DNA from: Paenimyroides aestuarii
GTDB taxonomy: Bacteria > Bacteroidota > Bacteroidia > Flavobacteriales > Flavobacteriaceae
Direction: 5' to 3'
Length of the DNA stretch: 64,000 nt
Assembly: GCF_024628805.1 (NCBI RefSeq)
Contig: NZ_CP102382.1
Location: forward strand, 1,302,001-1,366,000
Positions within the stretch are counted from its first letter, which is position 1. The number at the start of each line of letters is the position of its first letter. The notes under the pieces are model-generated. The model saw only the letters and a list, made by a program, of their open reading frames with translations. It searched no databases and was not told where the DNA came from. This document shows, piece by piece, positions 17,813-28,188 of this stretch. A program made the translations under genes and the position numbers.

Positions 17813-20773
17813 ATGTCTGAAAAAAGAGTAATAAGAATAAACAAAGTTTTAAGAGAATTAAATATTTCTCTCGATAGAGCCGTGGAGTTTTTGAAAACGA
17901 AAGGTTTTGAAATTGAAGCCTCTCCAAATGCAAAGATTTCCGATGACGAATATCAAGCTTTAAACAAGCAGTTCTCGGCCGATAAAGGGAAAAAAGAAGC
18001 TTCGAAAGAAGTAAGCGAAGAAAAGAAAAAAGAAAAAGAAGAACTACGTATAGAGCGCGAGCAGGAAGAAAAACGCAAAAAAGAAGAAGAAGACAAGCGT
18101 AAAAAAGAAGAAGAGGAAAAACGTAGAAAAGAAGAAGAAGAAAAACGCGAACAAGAAGTTATTAAAGCAAAAGCTGCTAAAGTAACTGCTATTAAAACCG
18201 TAGGAAAAATTGATTTAGAAGGAACATCTAAAAAAGCAACTACGGCCGATTCAAAAACACCTTCTGAAGACAAGAAAGATCCTGTTAGTGCACCAAAAAC
18301 AAAAGCTGAAGACGTTGTGAAACCTTCTGAAAAAGAAGAAAAACAACCAAAAGCAAGCGAAAAACCAGTAAAGCAACAGCCAAAAGCAAAAACCGAAGAA
18401 GCAAAACCAGCAACAGAACAAACTGCTGAAAAAGCTTCAGAAAAACCAGCAGCGGCTGCTACCAATAAAGCTGAAAATACTTCGACCGATGAAACACAAG
18501 AGTCTGAAGTAATTAAAACACAATACCAAAAACTTTCTGGAACCACCTTCACAGGGCAAAAGATTGATTTATCGCAATTCAATAAGCCTAAAAAGAAAAA
18601 AGAAGACGCGAAGAAAGATGGTAAAGCGGGCGGTGCAAATAGCAATGCCAGCAAAAACAAACGCAAGCGAATCGAAAAACCAGGAACAGCTGCTGGTGCT
18701 TCCGCACAAGGTGGTGGAAACAAACCAGGGCAACCAGGCGGACAGAATCGTCAAGGACAAGGCGGAAACCGAGGCGGCCAAGGCGGAAATTCTAAATTTA
18801 ACAACAACCGCAACTCCGGTGGTGGAAACAGAAACTTTGGCAACAAAAATCAACCGGTTGCAAAAGTAGAGCCTACAGATGAGGAAGTAAAAAACCAAAT
18901 CAAAGAAACCTTAGAGCGTTTACAAGGAAAACAAAACAAATCCAAAGCTGCGAAATATCGTAAAGACAAGCGTGAATTGCACCGTAAAAAAGAGGAAGAA
19001 GCACGCGCAGACGACGATTTAAAAGTATTAAAAGTTACCGAATTCGTAACAGTTGGCGAGGTAGCAACAATGATGAATGTGCCAATTACCCAAGTAATCG
19101 GAACATGTATGTCGTTGGGTATCATGGTAACAATGAACCAACGTTTAGATGCGGAAACCTTAACAATTGTTGCCGATGAATTTGGATATGAAGTGCAATT
19201 TACAACAGCCGATATTGAAGAATCGATTGTGGAAGAAGTAGATGCACCGGAAGATTTACAACCACGCGCACCAATTGTAACGGTGATGGGGCACGTAGAT
19301 CACGGTAAAACATCCTTATTAGATTACATTCGTAAAGCAAACGTAATTGCAGGTGAGTCGGGTGGTATCACGCAGCACATTGGTGCATACGGAGTAACCC
19401 TAGAAAGTGGTCAGAAAATCACCTTCTTAGATACACCAGGTCACGAGGCGTTTACTGCGATGCGTGCACGTGGAGCTCAAGTTACCGATATTGCAATTAT
19501 TGTAGTAGCTGCCGATGACGATATCATGCCACAAACAAAAGAGGCCATATCGCATGCACAAGCCGCAGGTGTTCCTATTATTTTTGCAATTAATAAGGTG
19601 GATAAACCAACAGCAAATCCAGAAAAAATTAAAGAAAAATTAGCAGCAATGAATCTTCTTGTTGAAGAATGGGGAGGAACCTATCAATCACAAGATATTT
19701 CTGCAAAATTTGGACAAGGTGTACCGGAATTGTTAGAAAAAGTATTGTTAGAGGCAGAGATGCTTGAATTAAAAGCAAATCCTAACAAAATGGCAGTTGG
19801 TACCGTTGTAGAAGCATTCTTGGATAAAGGACGCGGTTATGTTTCGACCATTTTGGTACAAAGCGGAACATTGAAGATTGGCGATTACTTGTTAGCAGGT
19901 AAAAACCACGGTAAAATTAAAGCCATGCACGATGAGCGTGGAAACTCTGTAAAAGAGGCAGGTCCATCTCGTCCAATATCCATTTTAGGATTAGATGGCG
20001 CGCCAACAGCAGGTGATAAGTTCAGTGTGTTTGAAGATGAGCGTGAAGCAAAAGCCATTGCAGCAAAACGTACCCAATTAATCCGCGAGCAATCAGTTCG
20101 TGCACAACGCCACATTACATTGGCAGAAATTGGTCGCCGTATTGCTTTAGGAGAATTTAAAGAGTTGAACATCATCTTAAAAGGAGATGTGGATGGATCT
20201 GTGGAAGCATTGTCTGACTCATTCTCTAAATTATCAACCGATGAAATTCAAATCAACATTATTCACAAAGGCGTAGGAGCAATTACCGAGTCGGATGTAT
20301 TGTTGGCTTCGGCTTCTGATGCGATTATTATCGGATTCAACGTTCGCCCAATGGGTAATGCCAAAACAATTGCAGACAAAGAAGAAATCGATATCAAAAC
20401 ATACTCGATCATTTACGATGCCATCGATGATATTAAAGATGCAATGGAAGGTATGTTGTCGCCAGAATTGAAAGAAGAAATTACCGGTACAGCAGAAATC
20501 CGTCAAACATTCAAAATATCAAAAGTGGGAACAATTGCAGGATGTATGGTTACCGATGGAAAAATCTACCGCAATTCTAAAATCCGCTTAATTCGTGAAG
20601 GCGTTGTAATTTATACAGGTGTTCTTGATGCATTGAAGCGATTTAAAGACGATGTGAAAGAAGTTTCGAAAGGATATGATTGTGGTATCCAGATTAAAAA
20701 CTACAACGATATCAAAGAATACGATATTATTGAAGGATTCCAAGAAGTGGAAGTTAAGAAAACGTTGAAATAA
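17813..20773 (+). CDS. infB: translation initiation factor IF-2
   Basis: The 986-residue GTPase has an IF2_N domain (1-50), a long charged low-complexity linker (about 55-270), a Gly/Asn/Arg-rich RGG-like stretch (about 300-345), and a second IF2_N-like segment. The G domain follows, with GHVDHGKT near residue 493, DTPGHEAF and NKVDKP, then the beta-barrel and fMet-tRNA-binding C2 domain. It recruits fMet-tRNA to the 30S subunit. It ends the operon at a hairpin terminator. The RGG-like stretch is unusually long but not unknown in Bacteroidota. Confidence 0.96.
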   Translation: MSEKRVIRINKVLRELNISLDRAVEFLKTKGFEIEASPNAKISDDEYQALNKQFSADKGKKEASKEVSEEKKKEKEELRIEREQEEKRKKEEEDKRKKEEEEKRRKEEEEKREQEVIKAKAAKVTAIKTVGKIDLEGTSKKATTADSKTPSEDKKDPVSAPKTKAEDVVKPSEKEEKQPKASEKPVKQQPKAKTEEAKPATEQTAEKASEKPAAAATNKAENTSTDETQESEVIKTQYQKLSGTTFTGQKIDLSQFNKPKKKKEDAKKDGKAGGANSNASKNKRKRIEKPGTAAGASAQGGGNKPGQPGGQNRQGQGGNRGGQGGNSKFNNNRNSGGGNRNFGNKNQPVAKVEPTDEEVKNQIKETLERLQGKQNKSKAAKYRKDKRELHRKKEEEARADDDLKVLKVTEFVTVGEVATMMNVPITQVIGTCMSLGIMVTMNQRLDAETLTIVADEFGYEVQFTTADIEESIVEEVDAPEDLQPRAPIVTVMGHVDHGKTSLLDYIRKANVIAGESGGITQHIGAYGVTLESGQKITFLDTPGHEAFTAMRARGAQVTDIAIIVVAADDDIMPQTKEAISHAQAAGVPIIFAINKVDKPTANPEKIKEKLAAMNLLVEEWGGTYQSQDISAKFGQGVPELLEKVLLEAEMLELKANPNKMAVGTVVEAFLDKGRGYVSTILVQSGTLKIGDYLLAGKNHGKIKAMHDERGNSVKEAGPSRPISILGLDGAPTAGDKFSVFEDEREAKAIAAKRTQLIREQSVRAQRHITLAEIGRRIALGEFKELNIILKGDVDGSVEALSDSFSKLSTDEIQINIIHKGVGAITESDVLLASASDAIIIGFNVRPMGNAKTIADKEEIDIKTYSIIYDAIDDIKDAMEGMLSPELKEEITGTAEIRQTFKISKVGTIAGCMVTDGKIYRNSKIRLIREGVVIYTGVLDALKRFKDDVKEVSKGYDCGIQIKNYNDIKEYDIIEGFQEVEVKKTLK

Positions 20774-20796
20774 TTCGTAAAAGTTAAATATTTGAT

Positions 20797-20818
20797 AAAG
20801 GAGCCTTAGGCTCCTTTT
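20797..20818 (+). terminator. infB terminator
   Basis: AAAGGAGCC and GGCTCCTTT form a 9-bp stem with a TTA loop. Confidence 0.85.
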
Positions 20819-20897
20819 GTCATTTTGACAGCTACTGTATTTGGCTCAGAATTTGCTAGTATATTTTCTATAAACGATGTATTAAAAACAAAAAGAT

Positions 20898-21587
20898 ATG
20901 GGATTATTATTAATGGGTATCATCATGCTTGCCAGTTGGTATGTAGGGTGGAAGCTAAAAAATAAATTTGAAAAGTATTCGCGCATTCATTTGCGTAATG
21001 GAATGAGTGGGGCAGAGATTGCCACAAAAATGTTGCACGATCACGGTATTTACGATGTAAAAGTAATTTCTACACCAGGTAGGTTAACCGATCACTACAA
21101 TCCAATGGACAAAACCGTTAATTTGAGTGAAGCAGTATATAATCAGCGCAATGCAGCCGCAGCCGCAGTTGCAGCACACGAGGTGGGGCATGCAGTGCAA
21201 CATGCAACCGCTTACAGTTGGTTAACCATGCGGTCTAAATTAGTACCTGTGGTAAACGTGGCTTCTTATGCGGTGCAATGGGTTTTATTAGGTGGAATTT
21301 TCCTATTGCAGTTATACAACAGTCCAACGGTATTGATAATCGGTATTGTTTTGTTTTCATTAACCACACTTTTCTCTATTATCACCTTGCCGGTAGAATA
21401 CGATGCAAGTAACCGAGCGCTGAAGTGGTTAGAAACTAAAAACATGGTAAGTAGAGAAGAATATAGCGGCGCAAAAGATTCCTTAAAATGGGCTGCCCGA
21501 ACATACCTCGTAGCCGCATTGGCATCAATAGGAACATTGCTTTACTACATAATGATTTTAACAGGTGCACGCAGCAGCGATGATTAA
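20898..21587 (+). CDS. membrane zinc metallopeptidase (YugP/Zn_peptidase_2)
   Basis: The 229-residue protein has an N-terminal transmembrane helix and a cytoplasmic or membrane-associated catalytic segment. The zinc motif HEVGH (residues 94-98) sits in AAHEVGHAVQHA, followed by three more hydrophobic helices. It matches the YugP-type neutral zinc peptidase family, whose substrates are unknown. The RBS-like AAAAAGATATG start gives MGLLLMGIIML. Confidence 0.85.
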   Translation: MGLLLMGIIMLASWYVGWKLKNKFEKYSRIHLRNGMSGAEIATKMLHDHGIYDVKVISTPGRLTDHYNPMDKTVNLSEAVYNQRNAAAAAVAAHEVGHAVQHATAYSWLTMRSKLVPVVNVASYAVQWVLLGGIFLLQLYNSPTVLIIGIVLFSLTTLFSIITLPVEYDASNRALKWLETKNMVSREEYSGAKDSLKWAARTYLVAALASIGTLLYYIMILTGARSSDD

Positions 21588-21615
21588 AAAAAGGTGTTTC
21601 AAAACACCTTTTTTT
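21586..21615. terminator. bidirectional terminator
   Basis: AAAAAAAGGTGTTT pairs with AAAACACCTTTTTTT around a minimal loop between two convergent genes. Confidence 0.85.
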
Positions 21616-21618
21616 CGT

Positions 21619-22977
21619 TTAAAACCATGGTTTTTTATTCAGAATATAGGTTTCATAGAAATCGTTATCGGTATGAGTAAGGTAAATAATGCCTTCAACA
21701 AGACCAATTATAAAGGCTATCAGCAGCATATAGTAGCCAATAAACATACAAGTAGTTATATAACCTGTTAAGCCCAAAACAAGCAAAAGAATGCCTTCTG
21801 TGGTATATCCTAACACAAATTTATGAATGCCAATATGTCCTAAAATTATGGCTAAAACACCTGCGAGAATTTTTTTGTTGTAAGCTTCTTGATGGTATTG
21901 GTTGGGTGAATGGTACTTAGATGCATATTGCCGTTGGTGGTAATTGGTCGATGTGTTAGAAGTACTTGGTCCGGTATGCCATTTTTCTTCGTTTTCCTTT
22001 AACTCCTTTTGATTGATTGTGTTTTCAAGATTTTTAGAAGTTGGGAACGAATCAATAATTTTATCAACAATCACTTGAGCCAGCTTTTCTTTGCTTTCAA
22101 TAGTCCAGCCGGCAATATGTGGTGATAGCAACACATTCTCAGCACTTATAAGATATTTAAAAGCATCGGGCAATTCGTTGTCAGAAAACATATGTTCAAA
22201 CGATGATTTTTCATATTCCAATACATCTAAACCAGCACCCTTAATTTTGCCCGATTTTAAAGCATCGACTAAATCATCAGTACAAACCGATTTTCCCCGA
22301 GCCGTGTTGATCAACCAAAACGATTTTGCAAAACCAGCTATAAATTCTTTGTTAACGAGGTGATGTGTGCCGGGCGTTTCGGGCGTGTGTAAACTTAAAA
22401 TATCGCTATGCGTTTGTAAATAATCTAGCGAAACTTGCTTTGCATGGGCATCGCCAACATTTGGTTTAATATCGTAGCAAATCACCTTGCAGTTAAAACC
22501 CTTTAAACGTTGGGCAAAGGCTTTTCCCATATTTCCATAACCAATAATTCCTACGGTTTTGCCTTCTATTTCGATACCTCGGTTTTCCTCGCGTTTCCAA
22601 ATGCCGCTGCGCACTTCTTTATCTACATACGACAACTTGTTCATAAGGTTTAAAAGCATTCCCAAAGCGTGCTCAGCAACAGCAGTTTTGTTGCCTTCGG
22701 GTGCTGCAATTAGTTTTATGCCTTTTTTTTCGGCATATTCACAATCGATATTTTCCAAACCGGCACCAACCCTTCCAATGAATTTTAAATGGGTAGCTGC
22801 ATCTAAAAACGTCTGATCAATTTTAAACCGACTGCGCAAAACAATCCCATCGTATTGATGAATTATTTGTTCAATAGCATCTTTTGGGGCGTAGTAGTTT
22901 TCATCGTTCTGAAAACCAGCAATTGTTAATTGTTCAATCAACAACGGATGGTTTTTATCAAGGTGTAGTATTTTCAT
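21619..22977 (-). CDS. 2-hydroxyacid dehydrogenase fused to a TM2 membrane domain
   Basis: Residues 1-315 form a D-2-hydroxyacid dehydrogenase of the phosphoglycerate dehydrogenase type. It has the NAD fold GIIGYGNMGKAFA (144-156), catalytic Arg228 in NTARGKS, the acid in GLDVLEYE and His287 in LSPHIAGWT. A Gln/His/Ser-rich linker (330-365) leads to a TM2 domain (about 368-440) with the signature HIGIHKFVLGY and two hydrophobic helices. TM2 proteins are normally separate genes. No stop or frameshift is visible at the joint. The enzyme would be tethered to the inner membrane. The substrate is unknown; SerA activity is possible, but no ACT domain is present. Confidence 0.82.
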   Translation of the reverse strand: MKILHLDKNHPLLIEQLTIAGFQNDENYYAPKDAIEQIIHQYDGIVLRSRFKIDQTFLDAATHLKFIGRVGAGLENIDCEYAEKKGIKLIAAPEGNKTAVAEHALGMLLNLMNKLSYVDKEVRSGIWKREENRGIEIEGKTVGIIGYGNMGKAFAQRLKGFNCKVICYDIKPNVGDAHAKQVSLDYLQTHSDILSLHTPETPGTHHLVNKEFIAGFAKSFWLINTARGKSVCTDDLVDALKSGKIKGAGLDVLEYEKSSFEHMFSDNELPDAFKYLISAENVLLSPHIAGWTIESKEKLAQVIVDKIIDSFPTSKNLENTINQKELKENEEKWHTGPSTSNTSTNYHQRQYASKYHSPNQYHQEAYNKKILAGVLAIILGHIGIHKFVLGYTTEGILLLVLGLTGYITTCMFIGYYMLLIAFIIGLVEGIIYLTHTDNDFYETYILNKKPWF

Positions 22978-23054
22978 TAAGTATTTAATCCTTTATTTAT
23001 CAAACTAAATTAGACAAAAAATTTCATTCAATTGATTTAAAATATTTTTTAAGC

Positions 23055-23101
23055 AAACTTTCATTATTTTTTGAAAGTTTAAAAACTTTGTTGTACATTT
23101 G
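23055..23101 (+). promoter_or_regulatory. promoter and inverted-repeat operator of the GbsR-family gene
   Basis: TTG at 23071-23073 and TACATTTG at 23094-23101 form a promoter with 20-bp spacing, and the ATG follows at 23106. AAACTTTC (23055-23062) and GAAAGTTT (23073-23080) form an inverted repeat across the -33 element, a plausible autoregulatory operator. A partly similar ACTTTC...GAAACT pair precedes the next gene near 23635-23655. Confidence 0.5.
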
Positions 23102-23105
23102 AACC

Positions 23106-23609
23106 ATGGAATTCAAAGAAGCAAAAAATAAATTCGTGCAATCGTGGGGCGCTTTGGGGTCGCAATGGGGTATTAATAAAACCATGGCACAGATTCATGC
23201 GCTGTTAATGATTTCTGTGGCACCCATTTCTATGGAAGACATCATGGAAGAATTACAGATTTCGCGCGGTAATGCATCAATGAATTTAAGAGCTTTAATG
23301 GATTGGGGCATTGTTTACAAAGAATACAAACCGGGCGAACGCAAAGAGTTTTTTATTGCCGAGAAAGATTTAGACGAATTGGCAGTGAAAATTGCAAAGG
23401 AGCGCAGTAAAAGGGAAGTGAAACCCGCCTTAAAAGTTTTAAAAGATGTTTCTACTATCAAAACGAATACATCAGAAGAAGAACAACACTTTGTGGAACA
23501 AACCAGTAAATTGTACGATTTTGTGTTGAAAGCTGATAACGTATTAGATAAAATGACCGAATACAAAGACAATTGGTTGGCAAAGTTGGTGGTTAAAATT
23601 ATGAAGTAA
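23106..23609 (+). CDS. GbsR/MarR-family transcriptional regulator
   Basis: The 167-residue protein has a winged helix-turn-helix: ISMEDIMEELQISRGNASMNLRALMDWGIV is the HTH/recognition region (about residues 38-68), and KPGERKEFF is the wing. The overall pattern (FVQSWGALGSQWGINKTMAQIHALL) matches GbsR-like regulators. It lies at the head of a same-strand cluster of four membrane/SDR genes and probably controls them and itself. Confidence 0.88.
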   Translation: MEFKEAKNKFVQSWGALGSQWGINKTMAQIHALLMISVAPISMEDIMEELQISRGNASMNLRALMDWGIVYKEYKPGERKEFFIAEKDLDELAVKIAKERSKREVKPALKVLKDVSTIKTNTSEEEQHFVEQTSKLYDFVLKADNVLDKMTEYKDNWLAKLVVKIMK

Positions 23610-23672
23610 AACAAAGCATTTTTTTTAAATAGAACTTTCAAATATTTCTGAAACTTTAAAATAATATAAATT

Positions 23673-24026
23673 ATGAAAGCAATAAAAATTATTAATACCA
23701 TAGCAATAGGAACGCCGTTGGTGCTTCTTTTAATGGAAATGATTATTAGGGATGGGGGATTCGCCATGTATGCATTACTTTCTACGATGTTTACTGGTTT
23801 TGTACAAGTTGTTTTAGGTATTTTTCTACTGATAAAATTCCCAAAGTATATGCATTATCAAATTTATTTAACGGCAGTAGTTGGGTATTTTGCCCTATGG
23901 TTTATAGGCAGTGAATTAAATTTTCAAGATAGCTTTTCATATTTTTTGTTCAGTGTTCCACCTTGTTTGGCAGTGTATTTATCTATACTAATTTATAGTC
24001 GTTCAAATAATGAACTATCACAATAA
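23673..24026 (+). CDS. small four-helix membrane protein, unknown
   Basis: The 117-residue product consists of about four hydrophobic helices (for example TIAIGTPLVLLLMEMI and FTGFVQVVLGIFLLIKF). No motif is recognised. It starts 64 bp after the GbsR-like gene and 12 bp before the SDR gene, so it is likely part of that operon. Confidence 0.65.
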   Translation: MKAIKIINTIAIGTPLVLLLMEMIIRDGGFAMYALLSTMFTGFVQVVLGIFLLIKFPKYMHYQIYLTAVVGYFALWFIGSELNFQDSFSYFLFSVPPCLAVYLSILIYSRSNNELSQ

Positions 24027-24037
24027 AAACTTTTGAT

Positions 24038-24946
24038 ATGAAAAAAATGGTCATTGCAGCTGGAACCGGTTTTTTAGGAACCGTATTAATAGATTTTTTC
24101 AAAGAATCGTATGCAGAAATTATAGTGCTAACGCGTGGAAAATCTGAGCAAAAAAATAATATAGAATATGTTCATTGGAATGCGAAGTCGCTTACAGGTT
24201 GGGAAATGGTATTGGAAAACGCCGATGTGCTGATAAATTTAGCAGGAAAATCAGTTGATTGCAGATACACTCTAGAAAATAAAGCGGCGATACTTTCTTC
24301 ACGTGTTGATAGTACCAAGGCGTTGAACGAAGCAGTTTTAAAGTGTGAAAACCCTCCAAAGCATTTTATAAATTCATCAACAGCGACTATTTACCGACAT
24401 TCCGAAGACAAACAGATGGATGAATATTCCGGAGAAATTGGCGATGATTTCTCAATGAACGTTGCCAAGGCTTGGGAAAAAATTTTTTACGATGTTGAAA
24501 CCAATAAAACGTTGAAAACCGCTGTTAGAACATCAATTGTTTTGGGCAAAAAAGGCGGTGCATTTATCCCTTTAAAAAGATTAACGCAGTTGGGATTTGG
24601 AGGAAAGCTTGGAAACGGCAATCAATTTGTTAGTTGGATTCACGAATTGGATTTTGCCAGAGCAATCGCTTTTATCATCGATAAAGAGTTGACAGGAAAC
24701 ATCAATTTGGTTGCTCCCAAACCCGAACGAAATATCGATTTTATGAAGAAACTTCGGCAAGCAGTTGGTATTCCATTTGGAATTCCAATCTCGAAAACTA
24801 TGTTGAAAATTGGGGCAAAGATCATTCAAACCGAACCGGAATTGGTTTTGAAAAGTAGAAACGTAATTCCTAAACGCTTAACCGAAAATGGCTTTACGTT
24901 TGAATATCATAATTTGGAAAAAGCCTTTAAAAATCTTTTGTTATGA
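24038..24946 (+). CDS. TIGR01777-family (SDR39U1-like) epimerase
   Basis: The 302-residue atypical short-chain dehydrogenase has an N-terminal nucleotide motif GTGFLGTVL (residues 8-16), INLAGKSVDCRY, the conserved FINSSTATIYRHS, and a C-terminal DUF1731-like end (RNVIPKRLTENGFTFEY). The family binds NAD(P); its substrate is unknown. Its stop overlaps the next start (ATGA), indicating coupling. These proteins are commonly near GbsR/MarR regulators in Flavobacteriaceae. Confidence 0.85.
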   Translation: MKKMVIAAGTGFLGTVLIDFFKESYAEIIVLTRGKSEQKNNIEYVHWNAKSLTGWEMVLENADVLINLAGKSVDCRYTLENKAAILSSRVDSTKALNEAVLKCENPPKHFINSSTATIYRHSEDKQMDEYSGEIGDDFSMNVAKAWEKIFYDVETNKTLKTAVRTSIVLGKKGGAFIPLKRLTQLGFGGKLGNGNQFVSWIHELDFARAIAFIIDKELTGNINLVAPKPERNIDFMKKLRQAVGIPFGIPISKTMLKIGAKIIQTEPELVLKSRNVIPKRLTENGFTFEYHNLEKAFKNLLL

Positions 24947-25287
24947 ACTACAACATTCTTGCCTATTGCATTTATTTCGCAATTACTTTTTTTATCATTA
25001 TTAAAGTAGGGCATATTTGCTATAAAAACGGAAATATTTTTGTGGCACAATTAATTCCAAACCACGAAGACTTGTGTAAAAAAATCAATCATTTACTGTT
25101 GATTGGTTATTATTTGCTAAACATTGGTTATTGCACCATGACGATTATTTCTTGGGAAAAAATAGAGCGTTTTTCGCAATTAGTAGAAATCATTAGCCTA
25201 AAAACAGCACTTATTGTATTGATTATTGCCGGTATGCATTATTTGAACATTATTTTACTCACAAATTATATTAAAAAATTAATTTAA
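24943..25287 (+). CDS. small membrane protein, unknown (paralogue A)
   Basis: The 114-residue protein has three predicted helices (YCIYFAITFFIIIKVGHIC; LLIGYYLLNIGYCTMTII; ALIVLIIAGMHYLNIILL). It shares the pattern of a 'Gly-Tyr-Tyr-Leu-Leu-Asn-Ile-Gly' helix with the next gene, so the two are likely paralogues. It overlaps the SDR gene by 4 nt. Confidence 0.65.
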   Translation: MNYNILAYCIYFAITFFIIIKVGHICYKNGNIFVAQLIPNHEDLCKKINHLLLIGYYLLNIGYCTMTIISWEKIERFSQLVEIISLKTALIVLIIAGMHYLNIILLTNYIKKLI

Positions 25288-25298
25288 AACTTGAAATT

Positions 25299-25670
25299 AT
25301 GGAAACTACTAAAATTTTAATTGGTTACGCAGTGTATCTGCCAATAGCATTATTTTTAACCTATTATGTATCGAAAACATTATTTAAAAATAGCAAAATT
25401 TATATGTTGGATATTTTTAAAGGCAGAGAAGAAATAGCTTTTGCCACCAACAAATTGTTTGAAACCGGGTTTTATCTGCTGAATATTGGTTTTGCATTAA
25501 TGATTTTACAAATGAACCTTTACAACGACACCTATCAGTTGTTGGTTGAAAAACTGAGTTATAAAATTGGTGCTTTTTCTATTTACTTAGGTGTGATGCT
25601 TTTTATAAACCTCTATTTCTTTTTCAGAGGAAAACGCAAAGCCAGCCAATCACCAATGGTTCATCAGTAA
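25299..25670 (+). CDS. small membrane protein, unknown (paralogue B)
   Basis: The 123-residue protein has three helices and the segment TGFYLLNIGFALMIL, closely matching the corresponding helix of the upstream gene. It lies 11 bp downstream of that gene and is the last gene of the GbsR operon, before a long hairpin. Confidence 0.65.
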   Translation: METTKILIGYAVYLPIALFLTYYVSKTLFKNSKIYMLDIFKGREEIAFATNKLFETGFYLLNIGFALMILQMNLYNDTYQLLVEKLSYKIGAFSIYLGVMLFINLYFFFRGKRKASQSPMVHQ

Positions 25671-25675
25671 ACCAA

Positions 25676-25715
25676 AACAATCCCAATGAAATAAACCATT
25701 GGGATTGTTATTTCT
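25676..25715. terminator. bidirectional terminator
   Basis: AACAATCCCAATG and CATTGGGATTGTT form a 13-bp stem with an 8-nt loop between convergent operons. Confidence 0.85.
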
Positions 25716-25753
25716 TATCTATTTTAATCCGTGCATCTGTGGTAAAAGATTTA

Positions 25754-27106
25754 CTAAAATCCTAAAATCATTTTTGCAATGGTAAAGTAGATCAAAATAC
25801 CAAAAATATCGTTGCTGGTGGTGATAAATGGTCCGGTTGCAATAGCGGGGTCAATGCCGTATTTATCCAATGTTATCGGAATAAACGTACCAATTAAACT
25901 GGCAAGAATCATTACAGTTACCAATGCCAATACAATGGTTGAAGATATTTCATAAGTGGTTCCCATGATAAAATGCGTTGCCAACAATAGTAAAACAGCC
26001 AAAATGGTACTGTTTAGCATGGCCAAAAGCATTTCCTTGCCCAAGCGTTTCCACAGCGAACCCGACAAGCTGTTGTTTGCCAAACCCTGAACCACAATTG
26101 CCGATGATTGCACACCCACGTTTCCTGCCATTGCGGCAACCAAAGGGGTAAAGAAAAACAAAGTTTGGTATTTATCCATGGCATCGCTAAAGCTTTGAGC
26201 AACGTTTACGGCAATAAAACTTCCAATTAAAGCCAATAGCAACCAAGGCAAACGTGCTTTTGTTAATTCCCAAATGCTGTCATCAGCCTCAACATCTTGC
26301 GAGATACCCGCCGCCATTTGGTAGTCACGGTCAGCTTCTTCTTTAATCACATCCACAATATCGTCAATGGTAATACGCCCAACTAAACGTCCGGTTTCAT
26401 CAACAACCGGGATTGCTTCTAAATCGTACTTCTGCATGATGCGGGCAACTTCGGTGTCTTCGGTATCCACCTTTACAAAATCAACCTTTGGGATGTAAAT
26501 ATCTTTGATTTGTGTGGTGGTAGATGAGGTAATTAAATCTTTCAAAGACAAACGACCTTTTAATCGGTCTTCATCATCAACCACATAAATAGAGTGTACA
26601 CGCGAAACGTTTTCTGCCTGTTTGCGAATTTCCTGAATACAGGTCAACACATTCCAATTTTCATTTGCTTGGATGTATTCTTTCGCCATTAATCCACCCG
26701 CGGTATCATCGTCGTAGCGCAAAAGCTCTACAATGTCTTTGGCATGTTCAAAATCTTCCAACTCAGAAATTACCTCGTCTTTCATCTCTTCCGAAAGTTC
26801 GGAAATGATATCCACCGCGTCATCGGTATCCATTTCGTCGAGCTCTTCAGCAATTTCTTTAGCAGAAAGGTTGTTTAAGATTTTTTCACGAACTTCCTCA
26901 TCAAGCTCTAATAGAATTTCAGAACTCACTTCCGATTCAATAATACGGAAAAGATAGCCAGCGTCTTCGCCGTCTAATTCGTTGATGAGCTCTGCAACAT
27001 CAGCAAAGTGAATATCCTCGATACGGCGAAGTACTTCGCGTTCGTTTTTTTCGGCGATTAAGCTTTCAATTTCTTGGATAAATTCTTTACTGATTTTAAA
27101 TTCCAT
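25754..27106 (-). CDS. mgtE: magnesium transporter MgtE
   Basis: The 450-residue protein has an N-terminal acidic helical domain (1-130, [28 protein letters not shown]), tandem CBS domains (about 137-255, [19 protein letters not shown] and [17 protein letters not shown]) and five transmembrane helices. The pore signature [17 protein letters not shown] is present. It is an Mg2+-gated Mg2+ channel/transporter. It overlaps rsmA by 11 nt. Confidence 0.95.
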   Translation of the reverse strand: MEFKISKEFIQEIESLIAEKNEREVLRRIEDIHFADVAELINELDGEDAGYLFRIIESEVSSEILLELDEEVREKILNNLSAKEIAEELDEMDTDDAVDIISELSEEMKDEVISELEDFEHAKDIVELLRYDDDTAGGLMAKEYIQANENWNVLTCIQEIRKQAENVSRVHSIYVVDDEDRLKGRLSLKDLITSSTTTQIKDIYIPKVDFVKVDTEDTEVARIMQKYDLEAIPVVDETGRLVGRITIDDIVDVIKEEADRDYQMAAGISQDVEADDSIWELTKARLPWLLLALIGSFIAVNVAQSFSDAMDKYQTLFFFTPLVAAMAGNVGVQSSAIVVQGLANNSLSGSLWKRLGKEMLLAMLNSTILAVLLLLATHFIMGTTYEISSTIVLALVTVMILASLIGTFIPITLDKYGIDPAIATGPFITTSNDIFGILIYFTIAKMILGF

Positions 27107-27881
27107 ACGCTTCTATTTTTTGAGTGAGTGCAATAAATGCTTCTACACTTAATTGTTCTGGACGAAGGTTAAATACTTCATCGTTTTTTATTTCTTCTGA
27201 TATAAAACTTTTTAAACTGTTTCGCAAGGTTTTTCTGCGTTGGTTAAACGCCGATTTTACCACTGTGAAAAACAGTTTTTCGCTGCACGGCAGGCTGTAA
27301 TTTTCTTTGCGAATCATACGCATTACGCCCGATTTTACTTTTGGCGGCGGTGTGAATACGTGTTCCGATACAGTAAAGAGATATTCGGTGTCGTAAAACG
27401 CTTGTGCCAAAACCGATAATATTCCGTAGGTTTTACTGCCTTTTTTCTCACAAATACGCTCGGCAACTTCCTTTTGAAACATTCCGGCAAATTCCGGTAT
27501 TTGATCGCGCATTTCTAAAACCCTAAAAACAATTTGAGTGGAAATATTGTAAGGGAAATTTCCGATGATGGCAAACGGATCTTCGTTAAAAACTTTCTTT
27601 AAATTGTATTTTAAAAAGTCTTCGCCAATGATATGTCCGTGCAATTTTGGATAATGTTTTTCCAGATAAACCACCGATTCGGTATCAATTTCAACCACAA
27701 ATGTTTCCACAGGTTTTTCTAACAAATACTTTGTTAATACGCCCATTCCAGGACCAATTTCGAGTATTTTTGTGTATCCGTTTAGCGTTAAAGCATCGGC
27801 AATATTTTTAGCTACACTTTCGTCGTTTAAAAAATGTTGTCCTAAATGTTTCTTTGCCCGAACGTTATCCGCACTACTCAT
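27096..27881 (-). CDS. rsmA: 16S rRNA dimethyladenosine transferase
   Basis: The 261-residue SAM-dependent methyltransferase has [12 protein letters not shown] at the N terminus, motif [16 protein letters not shown], the acidic VVEIDTESV, and the catalytic motif [14 protein letters not shown] (the NxPY-type motif appears as NFPY). It dimethylates two adjacent adenosines near the 3' end of 16S rRNA during 30S biogenesis. It overlaps both neighbours by about 10 nt, so the trio is one transcript. Confidence 0.95.
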   Translation of the reverse strand: MSSADNVRAKKHLGQHFLNDESVAKNIADALTLNGYTKILEIGPGMGVLTKYLLEKPVETFVVEIDTESVVYLEKHYPKLHGHIIGEDFLKYNLKKVFNEDPFAIIGNFPYNISTQIVFRVLEMRDQIPEFAGMFQKEVAERICEKKGSKTYGILSVLAQAFYDTEYLFTVSEHVFTPPPKVKSGVMRMIRKENYSLPCSEKLFFTVVKSAFNQRRKTLRNSLKSFISEEIKNDEVFNLRPEQLSVEAFIALTQKIEAYGI

Positions 27882-28188
27882 GTTCGCTGATTATTTCAAG
27901 ATCGGTACGAAAAGCAAGCATTTTATCGGCAAAAAGTTGCAATCCTTCATTGCGTAAATGCGGCGCATGGTTTTCCTTGTAATCGGCTAATGCTTCTTTG
28001 GTTTCAGCGAGATATTGCACAGAATAGGTAACACCGCCCATGTCTTCATCAACCAAAACCTTCACCAAACGTGCCGATTTAAAACAACCGGTGTTCAGCA
28101 TATCTTGTATGTGTTTGGTTTGCATCCAGTTCAGCCATTGGTCGTGAACCGATTCGTCTATATTTATGGTAACGTTGTAAATAATCAT
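27874..28188 (-). CDS. DUF4286 family protein
   Basis: The 104-residue cytoplasmic protein begins [20 protein letters not shown], with [12 protein letters not shown] and [20 protein letters not shown]. This is the dimeric alpha/beta-barrel-like DUF4286 family found next to rsmA in Flavobacteriaceae. Function unknown. A minus-strand TACCTTTG box at 28211-28218 is a plausible promoter for DUF4286-rsmA-mgtE. Confidence 0.85.
   Translation of the reverse strand: MIIYNVTINIDESVHDQWLNWMQTKHIQDMLNTGCFKSARLVKVLVDEDMGGVTYSVQYLAETKEALADYKENHAPHLRNEGLQLFADKMLAFRTDLEIISEHE

Noticed and set aside
17953..18723. 256-codon minus-strand open frame opposite infB
   Set aside because: It is the antisense of the low-complexity charged linker of IF-2. 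Its Ser/Phe/Ala-rich translation is a codon-bias artefact.
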